This document shows, in pieces, positions 29,423 through 40,048 of a DNA stretch of 64,000 bases. Each line of letters starts with the position of its first letter. Position 1 is the first letter of the stretch. Where the stretch lies: positions 2,328 through 66,327 of the forward strand of contig NZ_KB903804.1 in NCBI RefSeq assembly GCF_000379845.1, given 5' to 3'. The notes under the pieces are model-generated. The model was not told the DNA's origin and did no database searches. It worked only from the letters and a program-made list of their open reading frames with translations. Position numbers and translations under genes: made by a program. This DNA is from Moraxella boevrei DSM 14165 (GTDB lineage Bacteria; Pseudomonadota; Gammaproteobacteria; Pseudomonadales; Moraxellaceae).

Positions 29423-31588
29423 TTATTGGGCTTTTAAATTTAAGCGTGCTTGATGTAATAATGGTTCAGTATAACCGCTTGGTTGTTCTGTTCCTTTAAA
29501 AATCAAGTCGCACGCACAGTTAAATGCAATGGTGTCATAGCTATCCGACATACGAATGTAAGCAGGGTCATTGGCATTTTGCTCATCAACGATTTTCGCC
29601 ATGCGTTTTAGCACGTCAAGCACTTGTTCACGGCTGACAACGCCATGCTCTAGCCAGTTGGCAACGTGTTGGCTAGAAATCCGTAAAGTGGCACGGTCTT
29701 CCATTAAGCCGACATTATCAATATCTGGCACTTTAGAACAACCAACACCTTGGTCAACCCAACGCACCACATAGCCCAAAATACCTTGACAATTGTTTTC
29801 CAATTCTTTGGTTTTTTCGTCATCTGTCCAATCGGTCGCTTTTGCCAATGGAATGCTTAATAAATCGTTCAATTTTGCAGGTTCACGAGTTTTTACACTG
29901 TCCAACACGTCCATCACATTGGTTTCGTGATAGTGCATGGCGTGCAAAGTTGCCCCAGTCGGAGACGGTACCCACGCACAAGTCGCCCCAGATTTTGGGT
30001 GATTGGATTTGGTGGCAACCATTTCTTTCATGCTGTCTGGTTTTGCCCACATACCTTTACCAATTTGTGCTTTACCACGCAAACCACACGCTACGCCTAC
30101 GTCCACATTCCAGCGTTCATAGGCATTGAGCCAATCTTCGTTTTTCATGTCATTTTTGCGAACAAATGCCCCTGCCTGCATACTGGTGTGCATTTCGTCC
30201 CCAGTTCTATCCATAAAGCCTGTGTTAATAAAAATTGTGCGTTCTTTGGCTTGGCGAATACATTCTTTTAGATTGACGGTAGTGCGGCGTTCTTCGTCCA
30301 TAATCCCCACTTTTAAGGTATTTTTTGGTAGGTTTAACGCCTTTTCCACTTCACCAAATAGTTCAACGGTAAAGGCAACTTCTTCAGGGCCGTGCATTTT
30401 TGGCTTTACAATATACATTGAACCTGCACGAGAGTTTTTTAAGGTATTTTTATTTAATAAATCAGGCAAACTACATAATGGCGTAATCAAAGCGTCCATC
30501 ATCCCTTCAAAAATCTCTTCACCATTTACCAAAATGGCAGGATTGGTCATCAAATGTCCGACATTACGCAGTAACATCACCGAACGTCCGTGCAAGGTGA
30601 TTTTTTCGCCATTTGGGGCGGTATATTCACGGTCGGCATTCATTTTTCTGGTCATTTGTTTACCATTTTTTTCAAAGCTATCTTGCAAATCGCCTTTCAT
30701 CAAACCAAACCAGTTACGATACACTTCAACTTTTTCTTCGGCATCAACGGCAGCGACTGAATCTTCACAGTCTTGAATGGTGGTAACAGCGGACTCTAGT
30801 ACCACATCTTTAATGCCTGCTGGGTCAGCTTTTCCGATTGTACTGGTTATGTCAATTTGGATTTCAACGTGCAAACCATTGTTTTTTAACAAAATGGCGT
30901 TCGGACTGTCTGTATCGCCAAGATAACCTGCAAATTGGGTAGTATCTTTTAGTTGGGTTGCGGTATCGCCTTGTTTTACTGACAATTTGCCATTTTCAAC
31001 GGCAAAACCTGTTACATCTTGATAACTGCCTTGTGCCAAAGGTAGATTTTTATCAAGAAAAAATTTAGCATACGCTACCACTTTTGCTCCACGCACAGGG
31101 TTATAAGCTTTGCCTTTTTCCGCACCGTCCGTTTCGTCAATCACATCTGTACCGTACAAAGCATCATACAGACTACCCCAACGAGCATTGGCGGCATTTA
31201 GGGCATAGCGAGCATTGCGAACAGGCACAACCAATTGTGAGCCTGCAATGGTGGCGATTTCATCATCAACGTTTTCGGTGCTAATACTAAAATCTTCACC
31301 AACTGGTAAGATATAGCCAATTTCTTTTAAAAAGTTTGTGTATTTTTCTTTATCAAACTGTCCATCTTTGGCAGGATTTTCTTTATGCCAGTTATCAATT
31401 TTTGTTTGTAATTCATCACGTTTGGCAAGTAATTGTTTGTTTTGTGGGGTAAATTGTTTGACAATGTTTTCAAAATCTTGCCAATATTTTTCACTGTCTA
31501 AGCCAACCACGGGCATAACTTCGTTGGTGATAAAGTCGTAAAGTTCACGGTCAATGGCAAGACTGCCTTTTTGGATACGGTCGGTCAT
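29423..31588 (-). CDS. glcB: Malate synthase G
   Basis: The 721-residue monomeric enzyme condenses glyoxylate with acetyl-CoA to malate in the glyoxylate bypass. The length matches the G isoform. It contains the conserved N-terminal region [24 protein letters not shown] (two parts), the catalytic-barrel segment [21 protein letters not shown] with a preceding GIMDEERRT, and the C-terminal catalytic Asp region PLLHQARL. The isocitrate lyase gene is not in the window. It is monocistronic and divergent from miaE. Confidence 0.96.
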   Translation of the reverse strand: MTDRIQKGSLAIDRELYDFITNEVMPVVGLDSEKYWQDFENIVKQFTPQNKQLLAKRDELQTKIDNWHKENPAKDGQFDKEKYTNFLKEIGYILPVGEDFSISTENVDDEIATIAGSQLVVPVRNARYALNAANARWGSLYDALYGTDVIDETDGAEKGKAYNPVRGAKVVAYAKFFLDKNLPLAQGSYQDVTGFAVENGKLSVKQGDTATQLKDTTQFAGYLGDTDSPNAILLKNNGLHVEIQIDITSTIGKADPAGIKDVVLESAVTTIQDCEDSVAAVDAEEKVEVYRNWFGLMKGDLQDSFEKNGKQMTRKMNADREYTAPNGEKITLHGRSVMLLRNVGHLMTNPAILVNGEEIFEGMMDALITPLCSLPDLLNKNTLKNSRAGSMYIVKPKMHGPEEVAFTVELFGEVEKALNLPKNTLKVGIMDEERRTTVNLKECIRQAKERTIFINTGFMDRTGDEMHTSMQAGAFVRKNDMKNEDWLNAYERWNVDVGVACGLRGKAQIGKGMWAKPDSMKEMVATKSNHPKSGATCAWVPSPTGATLHAMHYHETNVMDVLDSVKTREPAKLNDLLSIPLAKATDWTDDEKTKELENNCQGILGYVVRWVDQGVGCSKVPDIDNVGLMEDRATLRISSQHVANWLEHGVVSREQVLDVLKRMAKIVDEQNANDPAYIRMSDSYDTIAFNCACDLIFKGTEQPSGYTEPLLHQARLNLKAQ

Positions 31589-31787
31589 GATAAATCCTTA
31601 TTTTGCTAATTAAGTGGATAAAAATGGTAGAACGGTGCTTTGATTATACTGATATAAATTACAAAAATAAAGAAATACAAAGTATTTTTTTAAGAAATGG
31701 TAAAAGCTAAAAAAATTAACCACCTTACAAAAATTCGCAAAACTGTTATAATATTGACAATAAACCTTGATATTAAAGGCACAAAAA

Positions 31788-32459
31788 ATGTCCATTCCCC
31801 AAACAACGTCTGATGATGACAACACACCACATCAACCCAAAGCCGTTGATATTTCGCATATTTTAAATTTTTTAGGCTGTGAAACACCACAAAAATGGCT
31901 GGCTGAAGCGGTCAAAAATTTACCGATTATTATCCAAGACCACGCTAACTGCGAAAAAAAGGCAGGCGGTACGGCGATGAATTTGATTTTTCGCTATCAA
32001 AATGCTGAACATGACGAACTGCAACGCAAACTCGCCCAACTTATTCGTGAAGAAATGCTCCACTATGAACAAGTGCTAGAAATTATGGCAGAGCGTGGGC
32101 AAACGTGGAAATACTTATCTGCAGGGCGTTACGCAGGCGGTATGTTAAAACACAAACGCACCTATGAACCTGATGCAATGATAGATGTGTTGATTATTGG
32201 GGCGTTTATTGAGGCACGTTCGTGTGAGCGTTTTTCGGCATTGTCAAAAGTGATTGATGATGAAAAACTCGCCAGATATTACCGCTATTTGTTAAAATCA
32301 GAAAGTCGTCATTATGAAGATTATCTATATTTGGCTCAAAATTTATCTAAAGAACCGATTGACGAACGTGTGGCGTTTTTCCGTGATGTGGAAAGCGAAT
32401 TAATCAGCACACCTGATAGCGAATTACGCTTTCATAGTGGCGTGCCTGACTGGGTTTAA
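31788..32459 (+). CDS. miaE: MiaE: tRNA-(ms2io6A37) hydroxylase
   Basis: The 223-residue nonheme diiron monooxygenase hydroxylates the isopentenyl group of ms2i6A37 in tRNAs reading U-starting codons. The ferritin-like helical fold carries paired iron-ligand motifs: REEMLHYEQ near residue 90, the EARSCERF helix, and SESRHYEDY near 180. The ATG at 31788 follows AAAGG; a TTG at 31767 is not favoured. The partner enzymes MiaA and MiaB are not in the window. Confidence 0.9.
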   Translation: MSIPQTTSDDDNTPHQPKAVDISHILNFLGCETPQKWLAEAVKNLPIIIQDHANCEKKAGGTAMNLIFRYQNAEHDELQRKLAQLIREEMLHYEQVLEIMAERGQTWKYLSAGRYAGGMLKHKRTYEPDAMIDVLIIGAFIEARSCERFSALSKVIDDEKLARYYRYLLKSESRHYEDYLYLAQNLSKEPIDERVAFFRDVESELISTPDSELRFHSGVPDWV

Positions 32460-32505
32460 AATGATGTAGTTGTAGGCGTGTATGTTGCTTATCATAAACC
32501 ATGAT

Positions 32506-32713
32506 TTAAACTCGTCCGCCCACCACAAGTTTATATTCTGTTCTATAAATCTCGTCTTTAAGATTTAAATGCTCGGCAGTTTTGGTTAAATTAAAAATCT
32601 CGCCACTTTCTTTTTGTTAATGCGATAGTTTGATTAACTGTATTGATATTGCGATTGGCATAAGCCTTGGTTTCCAACGTCGCCATTAAAAAAACAAGAG
32701 AAATTTTTTCATT
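32506..32713 (-). pseudogene. Decayed small exported protein gene
   Basis: Starting at the ATG at 32713 (behind AAGGGGG), a signal-peptide-like N-terminus MKKFLLFF is cut by a stop right after a T7 run. One extra T would continue it as LMATLETKAYANRNINTVNQ. A second shift at an A5 run then leads to KESGEIFNLTKTAEHLNLKD and the TAA at 32506. Two single-base homopolymer indels thus explain a coherent protein of about 70 residues. It lies downstream of kdsA in the same direction, beyond the kdsA terminator. The family is unknown. The rest of 32460-32774 holds nothing recognisable. Confidence 0.45.
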
Positions 32714-32735
32714 TTAAAACCCCCTTATTTAAATT

Positions 32736-32768
32736 AAAAACGGCAAGAATAAAAATTACCCTTGCCAT
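32736..32768 (-). terminator. Terminator of kdsA
   Basis: GGCAAG and CTTGCC pair around a 13-base loop, followed by GTTTTT on the minus strand, directly after the kdsA stop. Confidence 0.7.
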
Positions 32769-32774
32769 TTAACA

Positions 32775-33638
<864 letters not shown>

Positions 33639-33664
33639 TCACCTAAATATATATTTTTAAATAA

Positions 33665-33972
33665 TTAAATAAGATTTTTGGATTGTAATTTCGCTTTTAA
33701 AGGTGTATCTGACACTTTTTTAAAACCTTTTAAACGATGTTCATCAGCATTAAAATTTGCCAAAAAAGTCACTTCTGCAATGCTATCTTCATCAAGATTT
33801 AATTGAACGGTTGATAAAGGCTGTCAGCTAACACGTCTTTCGGCTCTATGCTGTTTTGCCCTGCCTTGTGAAATCGCTTTGCGAGATGATTTGTCGTTTT
33901 CGCCATAGGAATTACGGCAATCTTTTGTAAGACTTTTTTGCTTTTTTCATAAGGATGTTTAATTTTGCTCAT
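33665..33972 (-). pseudogene. Frameshifted and nonsense-interrupted conserved small protein gene
   Basis: From the ATG at 33972 the frame reads MSKIKHPYEKSKKVL. One frame over it continues KDCRNSYGENDKSSRKAISQ and then GRAKQHRAERRVS, hits a TGA (33826-33824), and goes on in that same frame through LNLDEDSIAEVTFLANFNAD to a TAA at 33665. One single-base shift plus one stop codon separate these pieces from a coherent basic protein of about 100 residues. I recall the N-R-Y-G-E-N and S-R-K-x-I-P pattern from small proteins of unknown function but cannot name the family. The gap contains no other gene. Confidence 0.5.
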
Positions 33973-34007
33973 ATTCATTACTCATCAAAATCATCACTTG
34001 ACCTATC

Positions 34008-34550
34008 TTATACCACTTTTAATCGTTTACTTTCTAAAAAAAACGAGTCAATCAAAATCAACGCCACGCCCATACACACCCCAATATCCGCCACATTGAA
34101 AATCGGATAATGCCAAATATCGTGCCAATGCACATGCAAAAAATCCACGACATAGCCAAATCGCATGCGGTCAATCACATTGCCAATCGCCCCACCCAAT
34201 ACCAACGCTAAGCCAAATGCCAAAACCTTGGCATTTTTGGGCAATTTACGCAAATACGCCACAATAAAGGTAGACACCGCCACGCCCAACACGGCAAAAA
34301 ACCACTTTTGCCAACCGCCTTGATTTGCCAAAAAGCTAAATGCCGCTCCGTGATTAAACGCCAGCGTAAAATCAAACAGCCCATCAATTATCGGCGTGCT
34401 TTGGTATAGCTCATAACTTTTATGAAAATACTCTTTTGTGAGTTGGTCAATGACAAGCACAACCAAGGCGATGGCATAATACAGGGTCGCTTTATTGCCA
34501 TTGGGCTCTGCAATGGGCGGGTTTTGTAAATTGGGGGCATTTTTTGACAT
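34008..34550 (-). CDS. lspA: Lipoprotein signal peptidase II
   Basis: The 180-residue inner-membrane aspartyl protease removes signal peptides from prolipoproteins after lipidation. It has four membrane helices, and the two catalytic Asp motifs are visible: GNVIDRMRFGYVVDF and FNVADIGVCMG. Its usual partner ileS lies upstream but is separated by an inserted hydrolase gene ending 18 bases before this start. Confidence 0.95.
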   Translation of the reverse strand: MSKNAPNLQNPPIAEPNGNKATLYYAIALVVLVIDQLTKEYFHKSYELYQSTPIIDGLFDFTLAFNHGAAFSFLANQGGWQKWFFAVLGVAVSTFIVAYLRKLPKNAKVLAFGLALVLGGAIGNVIDRMRFGYVVDFLHVHWHDIWHYPIFNVADIGVCMGVALILIDSFFLESKRLKVV

Positions 34551-34568
34551 AATGGTTTCTTAAAAATT

Positions 34569-35438
34569 TTATTTTATTAAATTTGATACTTCATTTAACA
34601 CTTCATGGCTTTCTGGTAAAAAAGTCGCTCCCATAAAAGCGTGAAAACCACCATTATAAATCTTAGTTTGGCAATGGGTGTTTGCATTTTTAATTTTTTC
34701 ATCAAATTTCTGTACATCAGCCAAAAATATATCGGCTGTACCTTGGTAAATATATAAGGGTGGCAAATCATTTAATTCATCATAAATCGGGCTAATGAGT
34801 GGGTCGGTTGTTGCTCTATCTTTTGCCCATTGTCTGCCACACCAAATTAAACCTTCGCTACCAAGCATAATGTCATCTTTTTGCAATTCATTTATTTTTG
34901 GATTACTCATTGTAACATCTAGCCAAGGCGAAAATAAAAATATTGATTTTGGTAATGGCTTATTTTGATTACGCAAATAAATGGATAACGCCAATGAAAA
35001 GCCACCACCAGCACTATCTCCTGCTATAAAACAGTTATTTTTTCCATAAGTTTCATACACCTTTAACATGAAAGGTAATTCATTATCAAAATAACTGCGT
35101 GTTGCAATCCAATACATTGGAACAATAACACAACAATCAGATTTTTTAATTAAATATTCTATAATATCCCAATGAGCTTTTACCAACTCTTTGACATAAC
35201 CCCCACCGTGAATATAAATTAAGCGATTTTGCTTGTTATTATTTTTGTTATTTAAAATAATAACTTCTCTATTGTCCAAATAATCAATTTGAATGGCATA
35301 TAGTTTTTTTAAAGAAGTATTAATATCCGCTCTTGGTGTATGATAGCTTACAACTTCTTGTATTTTTTGTTCCGAAACAAAATTATTTTCTCGCAAAATA
35401 CCAACTATTTTTTTGGTTATTTTTAAGCGTTTGGACAT
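34569..35438 (-). CDS. Alpha/beta hydrolase (hormone-sensitive-lipase-type esterase)
   Basis: The 289-residue protein has the oxyanion motif HGGG (77-80), the nucleophile elbow GDSAGGG with Ser142, and a likely triad of Asp236 (GTADIFLAD) and His266 (GGFHAF), the plan of HSL-family carboxylesterases and lipases. No signal peptide is visible, so it is presumably cytoplasmic; the substrate is unknown. It sits between ileS and lspA, which are normally adjacent, is more AT- and Lys/Asn-rich than either, and follows a hairpin after ileS. This suggests a later insertion into the operon. Confidence 0.85.
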   Translation of the reverse strand: MSKRLKITKKIVGILRENNFVSEQKIQEVVSYHTPRADINTSLKKLYAIQIDYLDNREVIILNNKNNNKQNRLIYIHGGGYVKELVKAHWDIIEYLIKKSDCCVIVPMYWIATRSYFDNELPFMLKVYETYGKNNCFIAGDSAGGGFSLALSIYLRNQNKPLPKSIFLFSPWLDVTMSNPKINELQKDDIMLGSEGLIWCGRQWAKDRATTDPLISPIYDELNDLPPLYIYQGTADIFLADVQKFDEKIKNANTHCQTKIYNGGFHAFMGATFLPESHEVLNEVSNLIK

Positions 35439-35480
35439 GTTGACATCTCATTTGGTTAATTCTTTTCTAACATTTAAATT

Positions 35481-35514
35481 AAACGGTACGCAAATAATAT
35501 TACGCACCGTTTTT
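35481..35514 (-). terminator. Hairpin downstream of ileS
   Basis: On the minus strand AAACGGTGCG and CGTACCGTTT pair with one bulge around an AT-rich loop, right after the ileS stop. The trailing T-run is short, so termination may be partial. Confidence 0.5.
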
Positions 35515-35520
35515 CACCTT

Positions 35521-38316
35521 TTAAGCAAACTTCCGCACTTCCCCCGCCCCAAAGGCATTGTCCACACATCTTGGGCAGATGTCTGGGTGGTCGGTATTGT
35601 CGCCCACGCTTGGCAAAATATGCCAACAGCGTACGCATTTTTCGCCAGTCGCAGGGGCAACTTTGACCGAGAGTGTATCGCCCTGATTTAGGCTGACGCT
35701 ACTGGTGATAAACACAAATTTTAGCTCATCGCCCAATTTGGCAAGGGCTTGATAGGTGTCCTCTGGGGCGGTGATGGCAAGACTTGCCGACAAAGAGCTA
35801 CTGATGAGCTTATCGGTACGCGCCTCGTCCATCGCCTTATTTGCCAGCTCTTTGACCGCCAAAATCGCCTGCCAGTCGCTCTCTGTAATATCAGTCAATG
35901 CCACAATTGGCAAGGCATACCATTCTTGGGTAAAGACATAGCCGTCTGTGCCTTTTAACACCTCCCATGCCTCTTGTGCGGTAAAGGATAGGATTGGGGC
36001 AATCCAGCGAACCAGTGCGTGGGCGATGTGATAAATGGCAGTTTGGGCAGAACGGCGAGCGTGTCCCTCCGTCTTAGAAGTGTATTGGCGGTCTTTGATG
36101 ATGTCAAGGTAAAATCCGCCCAAATCCTGCCCACAAAAGCCTGTGATAAGCTGGCACACCTCGTGAAAATCCATATTGGTGTAGGCGGTACAAATGTCGT
36201 TTTGGATTTTGTTCGCTTTATAAAGAATGTATTTATCAAGGCTAACCAATGTATCCGCAGGGACTAAGTCGGTCGCAGGGTTAAAGTCATCAGTATTTGC
36301 CAAAAGAAAACGCACGGTATTACGAATACGCCGATACATATCACTGACACGGTCAAAGCCTTCTTTACTCACCGCCATCTCATACCGATAATCGGACGAG
36401 GCAACCCACAAACGCACAATGTCAATGCCGTATTTTTGGGCAAGCTCGGCAGGCTCAAAGCCTTTGGTGTTGCCTTTGGATTTGGACAGCTTATAGCCTT
36501 TGGCATCAACGGTAAAGCCGTGCGTTAGCACCTGCTTATAAGGGGCAACGCCACGCACCGCCTCGCTGACAAGGAGCGACGACTGAAACCAACCACGGTG
36601 CTGGTCTGACCCTTCCAAATACAAATCGGCAATGGGGGCAAGCTCATCTCGTCTGCCAAGCACGGTAAAATTGGTCGCCCCAGAGTCAAACCACACATCA
36701 AGCGTGTCGGTGGATTTGACATAGTTTTGGCAGTTTTGTTCATCTAAAAAGTCACTCATCGGGGCGTCAAACCACGCCTCAATGCCCCCTTGTTCAATCA
36801 CTTGGGCGACTTTTTCAATCAAGGTAGAAGTTTCAGGGTGCAAGTCGCCTGTGTCTTTATGCATAAAAAAGGCAATCGGCACGCCCCAAGTACGCTGACG
36901 GCTGATACACCAATCAGGGCGACCATTCATCATCGATTCAATGCGATTTTGCCCCCATGCTGGTGTCCAAGTCACCTTGCCAATGTCACTGAGTGCTTGC
37001 TCACGCAAGCCTTTGGCTTCCATAGAAATGAACCACTGGGGCGTGGCACGAAAGATAATGGGCGTCTTGTGTCGCCAGCAATGCGGATAGCTGTGAGTAA
37101 TTTCTTTATGGTCAAGCAAATGTCCGCTTTCTTGTAGCGTGGCGATAATCTTGGGTTGTGCCTTATAAATATGCTCACCCACAAACACTTTGGCAGATTC
37201 CAAATACACGCCATTACCGCCCACAGGGTTTTCGGTAGGCAGGTTGTTGGCACGCCCCACATTATAGTCGTCCACACCGTGGGCAGGAGCGGTATGCACA
37301 AGTCCTGTACCGCTATCGGCGGTCACATGCTCGCCTGTGATGATGGGAACTTGGCGGTCAGAAATTAGGGGGTGCTGGGCTTTTAGGGCGGTCAAATCCG
37401 CCCCTTTGACGGTTGCCAAAATTTCCACGCTTTGCAAACTCACATTTTTGGCAAAATCGTCCACCAAATCAAGGGTGATGATAAAATGCCCCTTTTCACT
37501 CTTGACAACGGCATAATCAAGCTCGCCATGCACGGCGATGGCTTGGTTGGCAGGCAATGTCCACGGGGTGGTTGTCCAAATCACCGCTTGTAATTTACCG
37601 TCAAGATTGGCAATCGCAGACAAATTTTCACGACCCACAACATCAAAACCCACATAAATGGCATCGGAAGTTTTGTTCTCATACTCAACTTCCGCCTCGG
37701 CAAGGGCAGAGCCACAGTCCAAGCACCAGTTCACAGGCTTTAAACCACGCACAATGTGTCCGTTGTCATAAATTTTGCCCAAGGCTCTTACAATGTCCGC
37801 TTCGGTGGCAAAATTCATGGTAAGGTAAGGGTTGTCCCAGTCGCCAAGCACGCCCAAGCGTTTAAAATCCGCCTTTTGTAGCTCAATTTGGCTTTTGGCG
37901 TATTCTCGGCAGGCACGCCGAAACTGCGTTGCGGTAATCGGCTCGCCATTCTTATCATTTTTTGGGGGGTGTCCTACCTTGCCAAACTCATTTTCTACTT
38001 TTTGTTCAATCGGCAAGCCATGACAATCCCAGCCCATCACATAAGGGGCGTCAAGCCCATCAAGGGTTTTGTATTTGACGATGATGTCTTTTAGCACTTT
38101 ATTGACCACATGACCTAAGTGGATTTGGCCGTTGGCATAGGGCGGACCATCGTGTAGCACATATTTTTTACGCCCAGCTCGTGCTTTACGGATTTGTCCA
38201 TAAACATCGTCTGCCTGCCATTTTTCAAGCCATACAGGTTCTCGCTTGGCAAGGTCGCCTCGCATGGCAAACGTGGTATCGGCAAGGTTTAAGGTGTCTT
38301 TATAATCAATCGTCAT
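35521..38316 (-). CDS. ileS: Isoleucyl-tRNA synthetase
   Basis: The 931-residue class I synthetase charges tRNA-Ile. It shows the HIGH motif in [18 protein letters not shown], the CP1 editing domain ([12 protein letters not shown]), KMSKS as KLSKSKGN, and the C-terminal zinc-binding cysteines (CVRCWHI and CPRC) of the bacterial type. It is the first gene of an ileS-hydrolase-lspA group; no ribF precedes it. Confidence 0.97.
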   Translation of the reverse strand: MTIDYKDTLNLADTTFAMRGDLAKREPVWLEKWQADDVYGQIRKARAGRKKYVLHDGPPYANGQIHLGHVVNKVLKDIIVKYKTLDGLDAPYVMGWDCHGLPIEQKVENEFGKVGHPPKNDKNGEPITATQFRRACREYAKSQIELQKADFKRLGVLGDWDNPYLTMNFATEADIVRALGKIYDNGHIVRGLKPVNWCLDCGSALAEAEVEYENKTSDAIYVGFDVVGRENLSAIANLDGKLQAVIWTTTPWTLPANQAIAVHGELDYAVVKSEKGHFIITLDLVDDFAKNVSLQSVEILATVKGADLTALKAQHPLISDRQVPIITGEHVTADSGTGLVHTAPAHGVDDYNVGRANNLPTENPVGGNGVYLESAKVFVGEHIYKAQPKIIATLQESGHLLDHKEITHSYPHCWRHKTPIIFRATPQWFISMEAKGLREQALSDIGKVTWTPAWGQNRIESMMNGRPDWCISRQRTWGVPIAFFMHKDTGDLHPETSTLIEKVAQVIEQGGIEAWFDAPMSDFLDEQNCQNYVKSTDTLDVWFDSGATNFTVLGRRDELAPIADLYLEGSDQHRGWFQSSLLVSEAVRGVAPYKQVLTHGFTVDAKGYKLSKSKGNTKGFEPAELAQKYGIDIVRLWVASSDYRYEMAVSKEGFDRVSDMYRRIRNTVRFLLANTDDFNPATDLVPADTLVSLDKYILYKANKIQNDICTAYTNMDFHEVCQLITGFCGQDLGGFYLDIIKDRQYTSKTEGHARRSAQTAIYHIAHALVRWIAPILSFTAQEAWEVLKGTDGYVFTQEWYALPIVALTDITESDWQAILAVKELANKAMDEARTDKLISSSLSASLAITAPEDTYQALAKLGDELKFVFITSSVSLNQGDTLSVKVAPATGEKCVRCWHILPSVGDNTDHPDICPRCVDNAFGAGEVRKFA

Positions 38317-38406
38317 GGGGTTTCTCGTTTTTAAAATGACAGTTTTTAAAATTAAAAAATAGATAACCGCTTATTATAAGCGAAAATTACACCAATAACA
38401 ATTAAC

Positions 38407-38595
38407 TTGGTACAAAGACGAATTAATCGCTTTGGCAGGCAGAATTTGGATTATGTTTTATCGTTGGGCTTTGGATTGGATAGTGATGTTTTGTCAGTTT
38501 TGCAACTACTACGGCGTGGCAGTAACAGCAAGGTGGTGGCGAGTGTGAGTTTTAACAAGGTGGATTTTTTCATTAATATGATTTTATCAAGATAA
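38407..38595 (+). CDS. Small ORF of uncertain reality
   Basis: An open frame of 62 codons begins at a TTG without a ribosome site and ends ...FFINMILSR. The composition looks coding-like (SLGFGLDSDVLSVLQLLRRG) but no family is recognised, and its last 9 bases overlap the 3' end of the convergent XRE gene. It may be the remnant of a gene lost when the defence island inserted. It is the only candidate feature in 38317-38586. Confidence 0.2.
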   Translation: MVQRRINRFGRQNLDYVLSLGFGLDSDVLSVLQLLRRGSNSKVVASVSFNKVDFFINMILSR

Positions 38596-38910
38596 TTTTG
38601 CTAAAAGTTTTTCTAAAAGTTCAATCTGTTTGTCTTTTTGGGCAAGCAGTTCTTGTTGATGCTCAATAATCAGTTGTAATTTTTCTATTTCTTGGTTTTG
38701 ATTATAATAATTGTTTTGAAAATTTGAATAATTATCGCCCAATAATAAATTAACATCGCTTCTTTCTTTTAATAACTCATTCATTTCTACATTAAAAATA
38801 TTGGCGATTTGTTCTAATCTTGCGACTGTTAAAGCCGTCTCACCTCGCTCAATTTTGGCATAGCCATTTTTGGTTAGGTGCATTTTTTCTGCCATTTGTT
38901 CTTGGGTCAT
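38587..38910 (-). CDS. XRE-family helix-turn-helix regulator with C-terminal coiled coil
   Basis: From the ATG at 38910 the 107 residues contain MTQEQMAEKMHLTKNGYAKI followed by ERGETALTVARLEQIANIF, an XRE/Cro HTH, and a C-terminal Asn/Gln/Lys-rich coiled coil (EKLQLIIEHQQELLAQKDKQ). Helix 1 of the HTH (NIRQLREKLE) is encoded just upstream in frame, but no ATG, GTG or TTG lies between it and the TAA at 38958-38956. Either an ATT codon (38937) starts translation or the gene is 5'-damaged. It lies 133 bases downstream of the McrBC-like operon and may regulate it. Confidence 0.75.
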   Translation of the reverse strand: MTQEQMAEKMHLTKNGYAKIERGETALTVARLEQIANIFNVEMNELLKERSDVNLLLGDNYSNFQNNYYNQNQEIEKLQLIIEHQQELLAQKDKQIELLEKLLAKLS

Positions 38911-39043
38911 TTCTAACTTTTCTCTTAATTGACGAATGTTGTTTTGTGCAACATTTTAGTTTTCCCAATTAGTCAATCATTCTTTTGGTTAATTTTTGGT
39001 TGGTGGAATTTGGATTCTCATTCACTATTCTAACCATTTTTCG

Positions 39044-40048
39044 TTATTTTTTAAATCCCAAAATCTCTATAACTTCCAATGCTTCCCAATTTAGATTGTT
39101 ATTCTTATCTAAAAATTGTGCAGCCAAACATTGAACATTATAGATCTTATTCTCTTTAAAATGTTTTGCACAGCGTGGTGGTACATAGATAACAGTATCT
39201 TGACTATCCATAAAGGCAGAATCTTCTCCCATTTTACGCTTTAATTTACCTTCAAATTTATTCAAATTAAAATTTGATTCTGAAATTGGAACAGGGCTAT
39301 AAGACTCAACATTTACAATCTTGCCTAAGTCATTTATTAAGCATTCAGCTTTTATTGTTGCTCCAATAGGCAAACATTTTATATTTATAAAAGAAGTATG
39401 TTTAATTTTAAAAACATCTCCCCTATTTAAGGAAGTTCTTATATAGGTGTATTCAGAAGAATGGTTGCGAATATATCCAATCTTTGTAGAATGAGAGATT
39501 TGTTTATCTATTTGATTCTCTGGATTATTGCTTGAATTTTCTAATATGAATGATTGTTTTAAATCATTTTTTTCATTAACTTTATTGGCTTTTTTATTAT
39601 TTAATAAAAAAATGTTTTTATCGGATTTTTTAGTTTGTTTATTTTTATTTTCTTGATCAACAAAATCAAAAAACTCTTTGACATCAAAATAAATAAAATA
39701 AGCCAATTCTACACCAGCTAATTTAATGGTTGTGATTTTTCTACCTGTATTAGGGCAAATATCAATACACAGTCTTTCATCAAGTGTAATGCAAACTTTT
39801 TTCCTATACACAACTTTATTATTTTCTTTTTTAATATCATCTAAAAAATCAGTGTAAATATAATCAAAAATCTTATTTTCTTTATTTTTGAAATCTTGAA
39901 ACGATAAATGTCTTTCAAAACCAATGATTTCATAATCATCAGTTGAAATAACTTTTTCAATAATTGGTTTGGCAATATCATCAATAAAATTTTGATATAA
40001 TTTTCCTTGTAAACCAAATACAAAATTACTTCTAAATAATTCAACCAT
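39044..40048 (-). CDS. Unrecognised third component of a McrBC-like operon, with two cold-shock/OB-like segments
   Basis: The 334-residue protein has an N-terminal domain (1-130, LFRSNFVFGLQGKLYQNFID...), a Lys/Asn-rich linker (131-187) and two similar C-terminal beta-rich segments (188-250 and 264-330). Each runs G-x-I/L ... GDVF or VIYVPP ... hydrophobic strands, recalling cold-shock/OB folds that bind RNA or single-stranded DNA. I do not recognise a named family, and the OB assignment is an inference from strand pattern. Its start overlaps the end of the McrC-like gene by 8 bases (ATGGTTGA), so the two are translationally coupled. Composition is very AT-rich, like the rest of the island. 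Confidence 0.7.
   Translation of the reverse strand: MVELFRSNFVFGLQGKLYQNFIDDIAKPIIEKVISTDDYEIIGFERHLSFQDFKNKENKIFDYIYTDFLDDIKKENNKVVYRKKVCITLDERLCIDICPNTGRKITTIKLAGVELAYFIYFDVKEFFDFVDQENKNKQTKKSDKNIFLLNNKKANKVNEKNDLKQSFILENSSNNPENQIDKQISHSTKIGYIRNHSSEYTYIRTSLNRGDVFKIKHTSFINIKCLPIGATIKAECLINDLGKIVNVESYSPVPISESNFNLNKFEGKLKRKMGEDSAFMDSQDTVIYVPPRCAKHFKENKIYNVQCLAAQFLDKNNNLNWEALEVIEILGFKK

Noticed and set aside
36525-37301. Alternative-frame ORFs inside ileS
   Set aside because: They overlap the conserved catalytic region of isoleucyl-tRNA synthetase in other frames and are compositional shadows.
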